A stretch of 64,000 nucleotides of DNA. It comes from UBA6522 sp965237785 (lineage in GTDB: Bacteria; Pseudomonadota; Gammaproteobacteria; Steroidobacterales; Rariloculaceae). The translations under genes and the position numbers were made by a program. Positions 1-8,438 of this stretch are shown here, piece by piece (positions within the stretch are counted from its first letter, which is position 1; each line of letters opens with the position of its first letter). The stretch spans positions 744,001 through 808,000 of the forward strand of contig OZ250159.1 of assembly GCA_965237785.1 (NCBI GenBank), in the 5' to 3' direction. The notes beneath the pieces are model-generated. The model was not told where the DNA came from. It did no database searches and saw nothing but the letters and a program-made list of their open reading frames with translations.

Positions 1-2
1 AT

Positions 3-1475
3 GCGGACGGCCGCTTGCAAGCCATCGATGCGGAGGCCACGGTCGATTCCGGCGCCTACTCGGCTTATCCCTTCTCCGCCTGCCTTGAAGCGGCACAGAT
101 CGGCAGCATTCTGCCCGGGCCCTATGATTTTCCGGTCTATCGGTGCAGAACTTGGTCCGTGGCCAGCAACAAGGCGCCGATCCTGCCCTATCGCGGGGTG
201 GCGCGGACCGGCGCTTGTGCAGCCATGGAGCTCGTTCTCGACGCAGTGGCGCGGGAGGCGGGAATCGAGCCCTACGAAATGCGGCTCAAGAATCTCGTCT
301 CGCCCGAAGCGATGCCCTTCGACAACATCACAAACAGACACTTCGACAGCGGCGATTACCCGGAATCCGTGCGCCAGGCGGTCGAGGAAATCAATCTTGT
401 TGGCATCCGCGATCGGCAGAAACACGATGAACCGGATGGCCGGCTGATTGGCATAGGCTTCGCGGCCTACTGCGAACAGGCGGCACACGGTGCTTCGGTT
501 TATTCAGGTTGGGGAATTCCAATGGTGCCCGGCCTCGAGCAGGCGGCGGCGCGGATAACCCCGGACGGCGGACTGGAGTTGCGGGTCGGCGTGCACTCCC
601 ACGGCCAGGGGCTTGAAACCACGCTCTCGCAAGTGGCCAATGAGATTCTCGGCATCGCGCACGACAAGATCACTCTGGTTCATGGCGACACCGGGTCTAC
701 GCCGTACTCCACCGGGACGTGGGGGTCTCGCTGTATGGTGATGGCTGGCGGTGCAGTCGCCACAGCGTGCAAAGAGCTATCACTGCGGCTGGCCAGGATC
801 GGAGCTCATCTGCTCCAGGCCGCAGTGGAAGACGTGGCCGTGCGGGAGGGCGGCATCCACGGATCATCGGGCAGCATCACAATCGATGAAGTAGCCAAAA
901 CCTGGTACCTCCGGCCTCAGCACCTCCCGGAAGACGTCGACCCTGGCGGCTTGGAAACAACGGCGGGCTACAAGCCGGTCCGCGACACGGGGACCTTCAG
1001 CTACGCCACCCACGCCGTCCTGGTCGCGGTGGATATCGAACTGGGCGCCGTGGAGATTCTAGACTACGTGGTCGTCGAGGACGGCGGCGTGCTCGTCAAT
1101 CCCATGATCGTCGATGGGCAGATCTATGGCGGCGTCGCTCAGGGAATCGGCACGGCACTGTACGAGGAAATGCTGTTTGACGAAGAAGGCCAGCCGCTCG
1201 CCTCGACGCTCGCGGACTACCTGGTTCCGGGACCGACGGAGGTCTTGGACGTGCGCATCCGACACATGCAGACGCCTTCCCCCTATACGGAGTTCGGCAT
1301 CAAGGGGATCGGCGAGGGCGGCGCGATTGCGCCACCGGCAGCGATCGCCAACGCAATCAACGACGCTCTGCGTCCGCTCAACGCCGTGGTGACCGAATTT
1401 CCAATAACGCCGCATCGCGTTTTGGCTGCGATCGCGCGCGCGCGCGCGCCAGATTCCAGGCATCGGACCACATGA
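3..1475 (+). CDS. Molybdopterin-binding large subunit of a xanthine dehydrogenase/CO dehydrogenase-family hydroxylase (5' partial)
   Basis: The frame is open from base 3 and its true start lies before the window; a TTG at 15 is not a credible start because conserved residues precede it. The 490 visible codons match the C-terminal half or more of a CoxL/XdhB-type molybdenum hydroxylase subunit (normally about 760-800 residues). The molybdenum-site loop PYRGVAR at bases 186-206 lacks the AYxCSFR signature of true form I CO dehydrogenase, so CO is unlikely to be the substrate. The GIGEGG motif carries the family's catalytic Glu at bases 1314-1316. Its TGA overlaps the ATG of the FAD subunit (ATGA), so this is the first visible gene of a three-gene L-M-S operon. 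The family hydroxylates heterocycles, aldehydes or purines with water as oxygen source; the actual substrate cannot be read from the sequence. Confidence 0.93.
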   Translation, partial: ADGRLQAIDAEATVDSGAYSAYPFSACLEAAQIGSILPGPYDFPVYRCRTWSVASNKAPILPYRGVARTGACAAMELVLDAVAREAGIEPYEMRLKNLVSPEAMPFDNITNRHFDSGDYPESVRQAVEEINLVGIRDRQKHDEPDGRLIGIGFAAYCEQAAHGASVYSGWGIPMVPGLEQAAARITPDGGLELRVGVHSHGQGLETTLSQVANEILGIAHDKITLVHGDTGSTPYSTGTWGSRCMVMAGGAVATACKELSLRLARIGAHLLQAAVEDVAVREGGIHGSSGSITIDEVAKTWYLRPQHLPEDVDPGGLETTAGYKPVRDTGTFSYATHAVLVAVDIELGAVEILDYVVVEDGGVLVNPMIVDGQIYGGVAQGIGTALYEEMLFDEEGQPLASTLADYLVPGPTEVLDVRIRHMQTPSPYTEFGIKGIGEGGAIAPPAAIANAINDALRPLNAVVTEFPITPHRVLAAIARARAPDSRHRTT

Positions 1476-2329
1476 AGGCGGCGCCTTTCGACTATGAGCA
1501 ACCGCGTTCGCTGGACGAGGCGGTGGAGTTGCTCGGGGGCCAAGGGCGCCTCGTCAAGTGTCTGGCGGGCGGCCAATCCCTCGGTCCGATGTTGAATCTC
1601 AGGCTCGTTGAGGCGGACCTGATTGTCGACATCACGCGGATCGCAGAGTTGCAGGCGATCGAGGAACACGAAGGCTGGCTCAGTCTCGGCGCTTGTACCA
1701 CCCACGCGGCGATCGAGGACGGGCGAGTGCCGGACGTCACGGATGGGGTACTGCCCTCAGTGGCCCGGGGCATCGCCTACAGAGCGGTGCGCACCCGCGG
1801 CACCATCGGCGGGAGTCTGGCCCACGCCGATCCGGCTGCCGACTGGGTGTCGTGCCTGGCCGCATTGGACGCCCAGGTGACTGTGTTCGGGCCAAGCGGC
1901 CGGCGCAGCGTGCCGGTCACGAAGTTCATGTCAGGCGTCTTCGAAACGGCGTTGGGCTCCGATGAAATCCTTGAGTCGGTACGCATCCCGAAGCTGGAGC
2001 CGACAGCTCGCTGGGGATACTACAAGGTCTGCCGCAAGACGGGCGAGTTCGCTCACGCCATCGCCGCGGTGCTACATGATCCCGAGCGCGACCGCTGGCG
2101 CGCGGTGGTCGGGGCGACGGACTCGGTCCCCATCGTCTTGGACGACGGTGCGGCACTATTTGAGGGCGATCTTACTCCCCCCCTGCATGCGCGCTTCGAC
2201 CGTGCCGCGGCTGCCCGGCTGCTCCGAGACGCCGGTTTGAGCGGAAACGAATACGGATTTCAGATTCATGTGGTGACGCTCGAGCGGGCCGTTCGGCAAA
2301 TGCAATGTTCACCAGGACCATCAACCTGA
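1472..2329 (+). CDS. FAD-binding medium subunit of the molybdenum hydroxylase (CoxM/XdhA-like)
   Basis: A 285-residue protein of the usual length for the FAD subunit, which passes electrons from the 2Fe-2S clusters to the acceptor. The two FAD-contact motifs are visible: AGGQS at residues 32-36 and TIGGS at 111-115, followed by the CO_deh_flav_C-type tail. The start is fixed by the 4-base ATGA overlap with the large subunit, and the end overlaps the 2Fe-2S gene by 25 bases, so the three subunits are translationally coupled. Nothing is missing from the family core. Confidence 0.93.
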   Translation: MKAAPFDYEQPRSLDEAVELLGGQGRLVKCLAGGQSLGPMLNLRLVEADLIVDITRIAELQAIEEHEGWLSLGACTTHAAIEDGRVPDVTDGVLPSVARGIAYRAVRTRGTIGGSLAHADPAADWVSCLAALDAQVTVFGPSGRRSVPVTKFMSGVFETALGSDEILESVRIPKLEPTARWGYYKVCRKTGEFAHAIAAVLHDPERDRWRAVVGATDSVPIVLDDGAALFEGDLTPPLHARFDRAAAARLLRDAGLSGNEYGFQIHVVTLERAVRQMQCSPGPST

Positions 2330-3495
2330 ACGTCAACGGCCGAGAGGTGACCGCGGCAGCGGAGCCGCGTCTGCATTTGGCGGACTTCCTCCGTGAACAG
2401 CTCTTGCTGACGGGCACGCATATCGGCTGTGAGCATGGCGTGTGCGGCGCCTGCACCGTACTGATCGACGGTGAGATCGCCCGTTCCTGCATTACTTTTG
2501 CGGTCGCTTGCGAAGGCGCCGAGGTCCGCACCATCGAGGACTTTGACGACGACCCCGTCATGGAGCGTCTACGCGGAGCCTTCAACGAGGAGCACGGGCT
2601 CCAGTGCGGCTACTGTACGCCAGGCATGCTGATGGCAGCCCGCGACATCGTGATCCGGCTGCCCGATGCGGACGAGCGCCGAATCAGAGTCGAGCTGAGT
2701 GGCAACTTGTGTCGTTGCACGGGCTATACAGGGATCGTGGCGGCGATACGCAAGACTCTGGGCGAGCGCCAGGGTGGCCGCCCGTTGCCGATTAGCGTGC
2801 CTGAACAAGCCGCGCGAGCGGCTCAACCCGCGCCGGGAAAGGCATCGACGAACGTCGTGACCGCGTCGCAACCGGATCTGGTCTCCGAGGGTTTGGTCGC
2901 CGGGCCGGATCGCGGGTTGAGAACCTTATCCCAGACCTTTGTGGTTAGTCACGCTCGGCCCGACGTCTGGCGCTATCTGGAAGATCTGGAGAAGGTGATC
3001 ACCTGCATGCCCGGCGCGTCCCTGCTCGGACCGGTTAAAAACAATCGGTTCAAGAGTCAGATCGCGGTCAGGCTCGGCCCGATCGGCGCGACCTTCAGGG
3101 GCGAGTGGAAAAGGGACCTGGACGACGACTTCCGCGGTGTAATCGAAGGGAGCGCCCACGACAACCGCACCGCAACCAGGGTGCGAGGAAAAGCCGAGTA
3201 CCGTTTGCTGGAGGAGGATGGGGGCGCTGCCACTCGGGTTGACGTCAGGGTCTCCTTCTCGCTGGCTGGACGCTTGGCACAGTTCAGCCGCGCAGGGATC
3301 GTCCAGGACCTGGCGACACGGCTGACAGCGGCCTTCGCCGACAACTTGCAAGCGCGTTTGGATGGCATCGCCGAACCGGCATCCGGCGCGGAGACGCGTA
3401 CATCACCGGCTGAGCTCAAAGTCGGTGGACTCTTTGCCTCCGTCATCTGGGCCCGTATCAAGGCGGTTGTCGCCTCGCTGTTTCGCCGGTCTTGA
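2305..3495 (+). CDS. 2Fe-2S small subunit fused to a CoxG-like SRPBCC domain
   Basis: Residues 1-165 are a complete CoxS-type subunit: plant-ferredoxin cysteines at 42, 47, 50 and 62, and the second cluster's C101, C104, C136 and C138. The small subunit normally ends near residue 160-170. Here it continues through a low-complexity linker (about 165-210) into a domain starting near residue 212 that contains the CMPGA motif and ends in a hydrophobic segment with basic residues, which is the architecture of CoxG (SRPBCC fold plus membrane-contact tail). CoxG is known to anchor or help mature CO dehydrogenase at the membrane, so the fusion probably tethers the enzyme to the inner membrane; that role is inferred. 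It is the last gene of the operon, and a convergent hairpin region follows. Confidence 0.9.
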   Translation: MFTRTINLNVNGREVTAAAEPRLHLADFLREQLLLTGTHIGCEHGVCGACTVLIDGEIARSCITFAVACEGAEVRTIEDFDDDPVMERLRGAFNEEHGLQCGYCTPGMLMAARDIVIRLPDADERRIRVELSGNLCRCTGYTGIVAAIRKTLGERQGGRPLPISVPEQAARAAQPAPGKASTNVVTASQPDLVSEGLVAGPDRGLRTLSQTFVVSHARPDVWRYLEDLEKVITCMPGASLLGPVKNNRFKSQIAVRLGPIGATFRGEWKRDLDDDFRGVIEGSAHDNRTATRVRGKAEYRLLEEDGGAATRVDVRVSFSLAGRLAQFSRAGIVQDLATRLTAAFADNLQARLDGIAEPASGAETRTSPAELKVGGLFASVIWARIKAVVASLFRRS

Positions 3496-3505
3496 GCGAA
3501 GATTC

Positions 3506-3575
3506 GCGGCCTCTTTAATTCAAGGAGGCCGCTCCTGCAGCTACTTGGCCTCGTCACGATTTTGTCGTGGCCAAG
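3506..3575. terminator. Convergent hairpin pair between the hydroxylase and liv operons
   Basis: Two inverted repeats fill the 83-base gap between converging genes. The first pairs GCGGCCTC (3506-3513) with GAGGCCGC (3525-3532) around an 11-base AT-rich loop. The second pairs CTTGGC with GCCAAG, with an inner CACGA/TCGTG stem (3544-3575). There is no long T-run, so bidirectional termination is plausible but not certain. Confidence 0.45.
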
Positions 3576-3578
3576 CGG

Positions 3579-4283
3579 CTAGCCGCCTAGATAGGCCTGT
3601 TTCACGTGTGGATTGTTGAGCAGCTCGTCACCCGTGCCGTACAGGGTCACTTCTCCCGACTCCAGAAGATATGAGCGGTCGCATAGCTCGAGCGCTGCAT
3701 AGGCGTTCTGTTCGACCATCAATACGGTGACGCCCCGAGCGCGAATTTCGAGAATGATCTCGAAGGTCGTTCTGATCAGGTGCGGTGCAAGACCGAGCGA
3801 GGGCTCATCAAACAGGATCAACCTGGGCCGGGACATGAGCGCGCGACCAATCGCCAGCATTTGTTGCTCTCCACCGGACAGTGTCCCGGCCATCTGGCGC
3901 CGGCGTTCCTCGAGGATGGGGAAACGGTCGAAAACTTCTCTCCTATCGCGGCTAATTCCGTCGCGGTCACGTCGAAGGTAGCATCCCATGTCGAGGTTTT
4001 CCTGCACGGTCATATAAGGGAATACATGACGTCCTTCTGGACAGTGGGCTATTCCTCTGGCCAGGATCGTTTTCGCCGATGCACGAGTAATGTCCTCGCC
4101 GTCGAAAACGATCCGTCCCTCAGCCGGCCTCAGAAGTCCCGAGATTGTTTTCAAGGTCGTCGTCTTGCCCGCGCCATTCGCTCCAATCAAGGTCACGAGC
4201 TCACCCTCCTTGACCTGCAACAACAGGTTCCGGACGGCGTTCACCCTTCCATAGCGGCAGACCAGGCCTTCGATCTCAAGCAT
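3579..4283 (-). CDS. livF: Branched-chain amino acid-type ABC transporter ATPase LivF
   Basis: A 234-residue ATPase of LivF length. Walker A GANGAGKT is at residues 34-41, the LSGGEQQ signature follows in mid-protein, and Walker B is ILFDEP. The frame is open further upstream, but the ATG at 4283 begins the conserved MLEIEGL and overlaps the end of livG by 8 bases, so it is the start chosen. It is the last gene of a five-gene importer operon read leftward (binding protein, livH, livM, livG, livF). LivF-type importers carry amino acids but also urea, amides and aromatic acids, so the substrate is open. Confidence 0.93.
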   Translation of the reverse strand: MLEIEGLVCRYGRVNAVRNLLLQVKEGELVTLIGANGAGKTTTLKTISGLLRPAEGRIVFDGEDITRASAKTILARGIAHCPEGRHVFPYMTVQENLDMGCYLRRDRDGISRDRREVFDRFPILEERRRQMAGTLSGGEQQMLAIGRALMSRPRLILFDEPSLGLAPHLIRTTFEIILEIRARGVTVLMVEQNAYAALELCDRSYLLESGEVTLYGTGDELLNNPHVKQAYLGG

Positions 4284-5067
4284 GTCCCACCCCATGCCCC
4301 AAATAGGCGGTGATGACTTCCGGGTTCCTTTGAATCTCCTCGGGCGTCCCCTTAGCGATAACTGCCCCCTGATTGAGCACAACCACCTGGTCCGACACGC
4401 TCATCACCATTCTCATGTCGTGCTCCACCAGAAGAATGGTAATCCCTCGCTCGCGAATCTTGCCGAGCATGGCCATGAAGCTCGCCGTTTCCGCGGCATT
4501 CATTCCGGAGACGGGCTCATCCAGCAGCAGCAGCGATGGTTTGGCCGCCAACGCCACGGCCAGCTCGAGTAGACGTTGCGCGCCATAAGCCAAGGTGCTG
4601 CCGAGCTCATACGCCTGGCTTGCGAGACCCACGAACTCGAGGATCTCCGCGGCCTGCCGGCGCAGTCGTCGTTCTTCCGTTCGAACACGCGGTACGGACA
4701 GGAGAATCTCCCATAGCTTGGTGTCGCCTTGCAGGTATAGGCCCATCAAGAGATTCTCCAGGACTGTGTTACCTGCGAACACGCTGGTCTTCTGAAACGT
4801 TCGTGCAACACCCAACGCTGCGATGTCGTGAGGACGCAGCCGGTTGAGTAACTCCCCCCGATAGCGGATCGACCCTTCACTCGCTCTGAGAAATCCGGTG
4901 ATCGCGTTGAAGGCCGTGGTCTTCCCGGCCCCGTTCGGGCCGATCAGACTAGCAATCTCGCCTTGTCGCACTACAAAGCTCACATCCGAGAGCGCGATCA
5001 ATCCACCAAAGTGGACGCAGAGCCGCTCGATCGAAAGAGTCGTGTGGGCATGTGTCCCGGTATTCAT
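4276..5067 (-). CDS. livG: Branched-chain amino acid-type ABC transporter ATPase LivG
   Basis: A 263-residue ATPase with Walker A GPNGAGKT at residues 43-50, the YGAQR signature typical of LivG in place of canonical LSGGQ, and Walker B LLLLDEP. The start at 5067 (MNTGTHA) is preferred over a longer open frame because the extra 53 residues overlap livM and resemble no transporter. It lies 20 bases after the livM stop and pairs with LivF as the heterodimeric motor of the importer. Confidence 0.92.
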   Translation of the reverse strand: MNTGTHAHTTLSIERLCVHFGGLIALSDVSFVVRQGEIASLIGPNGAGKTTAFNAITGFLRASEGSIRYRGELLNRLRPHDIAALGVARTFQKTSVFAGNTVLENLLMGLYLQGDTKLWEILLSVPRVRTEERRLRRQAAEILEFVGLASQAYELGSTLAYGAQRLLELAVALAAKPSLLLLDEPVSGMNAAETASFMAMLGKIRERGITILLVEHDMRMVMSVSDQVVVLNQGAVIAKGTPEEIQRNPEVITAYLGHGVGHA

Positions 5068-5087
5068 TCCCGTTGCACCTTGAATGC

Positions 5088-6116
5088 TTAGCCCTCGAGC
5101 TCCGGTCCAGCGCCTGCGTCGTGTCTTCGCTCCAGATATTTCGGCAACCGTGAGGTTACCGCGGGAACGATGCCATCGGGCAAGAAGAAAACGACAACGA
5201 TCATGAATACCCCGTAGACGACCCACTGCATCTCGGGACGAGCCAGCTCTCTAAGCCACTCCGGAAGGATGCCGAAGATCAAGCCTCCGACCACCGGGCC
5301 GGCGAGTGTTCCCTTGCCGCCTGTTACCACCATGATCACCATCGTCACTGTGTAGATAAACAAGAATACGTCCGGGTCCACGATGCGAATATAGTGGGTG
5401 TAGAGTCCACCGGCAGCACCCGCCATCCCGGCCGCGATGATGGTGGCCAGCGTCAAGGAACGCGTGACGTCCACGCCGACCGACATGGCGAGCGGCTCGT
5501 TTTCACGCAACGCAACCATGGCGCGACCCAGGCGAGAGCGGACCAGGCGCGCGACGATGACGTAGGAAGCCAAGCAAACGGCCAGGACGAGATAGTAGTT
5601 CGGAACAGTACCGAGGAATGCCAGCTCCCACACACCTGGTATTCCGAGTGTAAACGGCGGAATGTTGTTCAGCGCCATGGGTCCTTCAGTGAGATCCACC
5701 CAGTTCAAGGCCGTGAGCCGGACCACCTCCGCAAAGCTGATCGTGACGATGACAAAGTAGGCGCCACGAATCCTGAAAGATATTTTCCCGATCAGCCAGC
5801 CGAAAGAGCCAGCGATCAGGATGCCGGCCAGAAAAGCCGCCCATACGGGCTGCGGCGCGAAGACGAACGCCCAGCTCTCCGTAATCTGTAGGTCGAAACC
5901 GAGTGAGACCAGGGCACTCGTATAGGCCCCGATGCCGAAGAAGGCGACGTGGCCCAGGCTTAGCTGTCCCGTGTAACCGAGCAGTAGGTTCAGACTCATC
6001 GCCGCAATAATGAAGATGCCGGCGCTGACGAGGACGTGCAGGAAGTACTGATCCGTGAGCCAAACCGGGATGGAACAGAGGAACACCACCCACAGCCAGG
6101 TTGCCCAGCGCTTCAT
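5088..6116 (-). CDS. livM: Branched-chain amino acid-type ABC transporter permease LivM
   Basis: A 342-residue, strongly hydrophobic permease of the LivM subfamily, with the family segment SLNLLLGYTGQLSLGHVAFFG near the N-terminal third and a C-terminal run ending in the polar tail LERRHDAG. The ATG at 6116 overlaps the livH stop as ATGA, which fixes the start; the longer open frame runs antisense-like through livH and was discarded. Partner of LivH in the inner membrane. Confidence 0.93.
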   Translation of the reverse strand: MKRWATWLWVVFLCSIPVWLTDQYFLHVLVSAGIFIIAAMSLNLLLGYTGQLSLGHVAFFGIGAYTSALVSLGFDLQITESWAFVFAPQPVWAAFLAGILIAGSFGWLIGKISFRIRGAYFVIVTISFAEVVRLTALNWVDLTEGPMALNNIPPFTLGIPGVWELAFLGTVPNYYLVLAVCLASYVIVARLVRSRLGRAMVALRENEPLAMSVGVDVTRSLTLATIIAAGMAGAAGGLYTHYIRIVDPDVFLFIYTVTMVIMVVTGGKGTLAGPVVGGLIFGILPEWLRELARPEMQWVVYGVFMIVVVFFLPDGIVPAVTSRLPKYLERRHDAGAGPELEG

Positions 6117-6985
6117 CCAATGCGCTCCGCGCGGGCAAAGAGACCGGTCGGCTTGAAGATCAGGACCGCGATGATGATCAGAAAGCCCATGGCATCCCGA
6201 TAGCCGGAGGAGATATACCCGGCCCCCATCTCCTCCACAAAGGCCAGGATGAATCCACCCAAAGCGGCTCCCATGAAGTTGCCGAGTCCGCCCAGTATTA
6301 CGATGGCGAAGGCCTTGAGCGCGACCGCGTCTCCCATGGTAGGGGAGAGTACGAAGACGGGGCCGAGCAACGCACCCGCCGCTGCCGCAAGGCACGAGCC
6401 CAGCGCGAAGGTGGCGGTGTAAATGGCGTTGACGTTGACGCCCATCAGTGCTGCGGTGTCACGGTCCTGGAAGGTCGAGCGCATCGCCCTGCCCAGTCTT
6501 GTCTTATGGATGAGCAGATGTGCCGCGATGATCAGCAGCACGGCCATCGCGAAAACGAATACACGTATCCATGAGACCGAGACCGGTCCCAAAACTAGCG
6601 GATCTGCTGGAAAAGGGTGCGTAACGGATTTGGCGACGCCGCCCCATACCAATTGCTCGGTATTCTGCATGGCGATCCAGGCGCCGGTCATGATGAGCAT
6701 AGTCGTATCTATGCTCGCATCTCGCAGCGGGCGCAGCAGCACGAACTCTACTGCCGCCCCAAGGACCAGGGCAAGCACGACGGCAGCGAGGAGCGATAAG
6801 AAGAAATCGGCTCCCAACACCATGGCAAACAGGTACACCAAATACGCGCCGTACGTATAGAACTCGCCATGCGTGAAATTCACAATCCGCATGATGCCGA
6901 AGATGAGCGTCAGACCGATACCGAGAAGAGCGTACGTCCCTCCTAGAACCAGGGCATTAACGAGATGCTGCAGGAATTGATCCAA
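6113..6985 (-). CDS. livH: Branched-chain amino acid-type ABC transporter permease LivH
   Basis: A 290-residue permease with the LivH hallmark GGTYALLGIGLTLIFG followed by IVNFTHGEFY. I chose the TTG at 6985 because a GGTGAAGGGA ribosome binding site sits about 7 bases before it and because the first residues (LDQFLQHLVNAL) match usual LivH starts; an ATG at 7057 would add 24 residues with no family resemblance. Its stop overlaps livM (ATGA). About 100 bases separate it from the binding-protein gene upstream. Confidence 0.9.
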   Translation of the reverse strand: MDQFLQHLVNALVLGGTYALLGIGLTLIFGIMRIVNFTHGEFYTYGAYLVYLFAMVLGADFFLSLLAAVVLALVLGAAVEFVLLRPLRDASIDTTMLIMTGAWIAMQNTEQLVWGGVAKSVTHPFPADPLVLGPVSVSWIRVFVFAMAVLLIIAAHLLIHKTRLGRAMRSTFQDRDTAALMGVNVNAIYTATFALGSCLAAAAGALLGPVFVLSPTMGDAVALKAFAIVILGGLGNFMGAALGGFILAFVEEMGAGYISSGYRDAMGFLIIIAVLIFKPTGLFARAERIG

Positions 6986-7083
6986 GAAACCGGTCCCTTC
7001 ACCACGGATAAGAGTTGTGCATGGAAAACTGCCGCGTCCGTCGTGGCTCCGGTGCAAGTAATCTCAGCTTGAGTAAGATCTTC

Positions 7084-8238
7084 CTAGGGCAGCGCGACCC
7101 TCCCGTTTCTGATCGTCACGATGTAGACGTTCGGCGCGTTCTGAGCGCTCTCACTGCCTTCCGGTCCCTGCTTGATGAAGCTGATGTCGCCGTTGACACC
7201 CTCGACTTCGATGCCCCAAAGAGCCTGGCGAATGGCCTCCGACTCAGCCTCTCCGGCCGCCTCGATGCCCGCCGCGATCGTCATGATACCGTCGTAGCCT
7301 CGAAAGCCCTCGGTCAGACCCGCGAAGTTATGCCCGCGATCGTTCCACTCGCTAACGAATGCCTGTGCGACGTCAGGATTGGGAGCCTCCTCCGGGAACC
7401 AGGGAGCAAAAAACAGAACGTGAAAGGTTCCCTCAGCGGCCGCTCCAGCCTGTTCAATGAGTTGATTCGGAGAGGAGGAGCCGCCCGTGGTGATGATCCG
7501 GTGCGTGACCCGCTGCTCTGTCGCCTGTTTGAGCGCGAGCGTGACCTGCTCGACGCCTGTCGTCAGGAACAAAGTGTCGCCGCCGGATGCCTTGATCTTG
7601 GCAAGCTGAGCACTCAGGTCCTGGGCCCGTGCGTCCATTGTTTCGATCACGCCTACCTCGATGCCCTTTCGCTCAAGCATCTCGGCGAATTCCTCTGCGG
7701 CGCCGCGGCCCCAATCGTTGTTAACGACGAGGAAATCGGCCTTCTCTATACCGAAGTCGGCTACCTTCTCGCTGAATGATTTAGCTTCCATGGCCGAGGT
7801 CGGGCTGATTCTGAAGATCCATGGGTTGGCCGAGGTAGTGATTTTGTCCGAGGACGATGTCTCCACGACCATGGGGACGCCGTGTTCTATTAGCTTCGGC
7901 ATGACGGCCAAGGTATAGGTCGAGCTCCAAGCTCCCATGAGCACCGGCACCCGGTCGCGCACGATCAGCTTCTGGACGCTTGCTACGGCTTCCCTGGGAT
8001 TGCTCTTGTTGTCCTCGATCAACAATCGAACTTCTTTTCCGAGGATACCGCCGGAGTCGTTTAGAAAGGACGCAGCGATCTCAGCACCCTGGACGACGTA
8101 ATTTCCCGATGCGGCAACCGGTCCCGTGAGTGGCTGCGTGACCCCTATCCTGATCGTGTCATCGTCGCTGGCCGTGCTGCACGCAACGATCGCTACGGCT
8201 GTGAGCGCTAACGAGTTTATTTTGGTACCGGCTCTCAA
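7084..8238 (-). CDS. Periplasmic substrate-binding lipoprotein of the Liv-type importer
   Basis: A 384-residue type I periplasmic binding protein (Leu/Ile/Val-binding family). The N-terminus is a lipoprotein signal with lipobox IVAC, Cys20 being the lipidation site; the mature chain opens with IRIGVTQPLTGPVAASG, the family's ligand-site segment. Only a TTG start at 8238 fits, supported by AAGGA seven bases upstream. It heads the livHMGF genes on the same strand and supplies substrate specificity, probably an amino acid, amide or aromatic acid, which cannot be resolved further by eye. Confidence 0.9.
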   Translation of the reverse strand: MRAGTKINSLALTAVAIVACSTASDDDTIRIGVTQPLTGPVAASGNYVVQGAEIAASFLNDSGGILGKEVRLLIEDNKSNPREAVASVQKLIVRDRVPVLMGAWSSTYTLAVMPKLIEHGVPMVVETSSSDKITTSANPWIFRISPTSAMEAKSFSEKVADFGIEKADFLVVNNDWGRGAAEEFAEMLERKGIEVGVIETMDARAQDLSAQLAKIKASGGDTLFLTTGVEQVTLALKQATEQRVTHRIITTGGSSSPNQLIEQAGAAAEGTFHVLFFAPWFPEEAPNPDVAQAFVSEWNDRGHNFAGLTEGFRGYDGIMTIAAGIEAAGEAESEAIRQALWGIEVEGVNGDISFIKQGPEGSESAQNAPNVYIVTIRNGRVALP

Positions 8239-8285
8239 TCTCTGATCCTTGGTGCTGAACTAAGGGTACAGCCTTCCATGGCTAT

Positions 8286-8375
8286 TCAGTGGGATTCTAA
8301 CGACTGGGTGAAGACAGGTACAGCGGCCGTTACTGCTAGTACCGCCAGCACGGCCAGGCTTGTGCGGACAAACAT
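8286..8375 (-). CDS. Possible 29-residue secreted or membrane small protein (or leader remnant)
   Basis: A 30-codon frame with a strong Shine-Dalgarno (GGAGGG, 4-5 bases before the ATG at 8375). The product begins MFVRTS, continues with an Ala/Val/Leu-rich stretch of about 15 residues, and ends FTQSLESH, so it looks like a signal peptide or single membrane segment. It lies between the cyclase gene and the binding-protein gene on the same strand. It may be a genuine small protein or the N-terminal stub of a deleted secreted gene; I see no partner sequence that decides between these. Confidence 0.35.
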   Translation of the reverse strand: MFVRTSLAVLAVLAVTAAVPVFTQSLESH

Positions 8376-8438
8376 ATTCCCTCCAATGACTGCCTTGCCG
8401 GTATCCAGGAGCACGCGGTGAGTTTGAGGATATCCTCG

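Noticed and set aside
3..3495. Calling the hydroxylase a carbon monoxide dehydrogenase
   Set aside because: The large subunit lacks the AYxCSFR active-site loop of form I CO dehydrogenase; only a general family name is justified.
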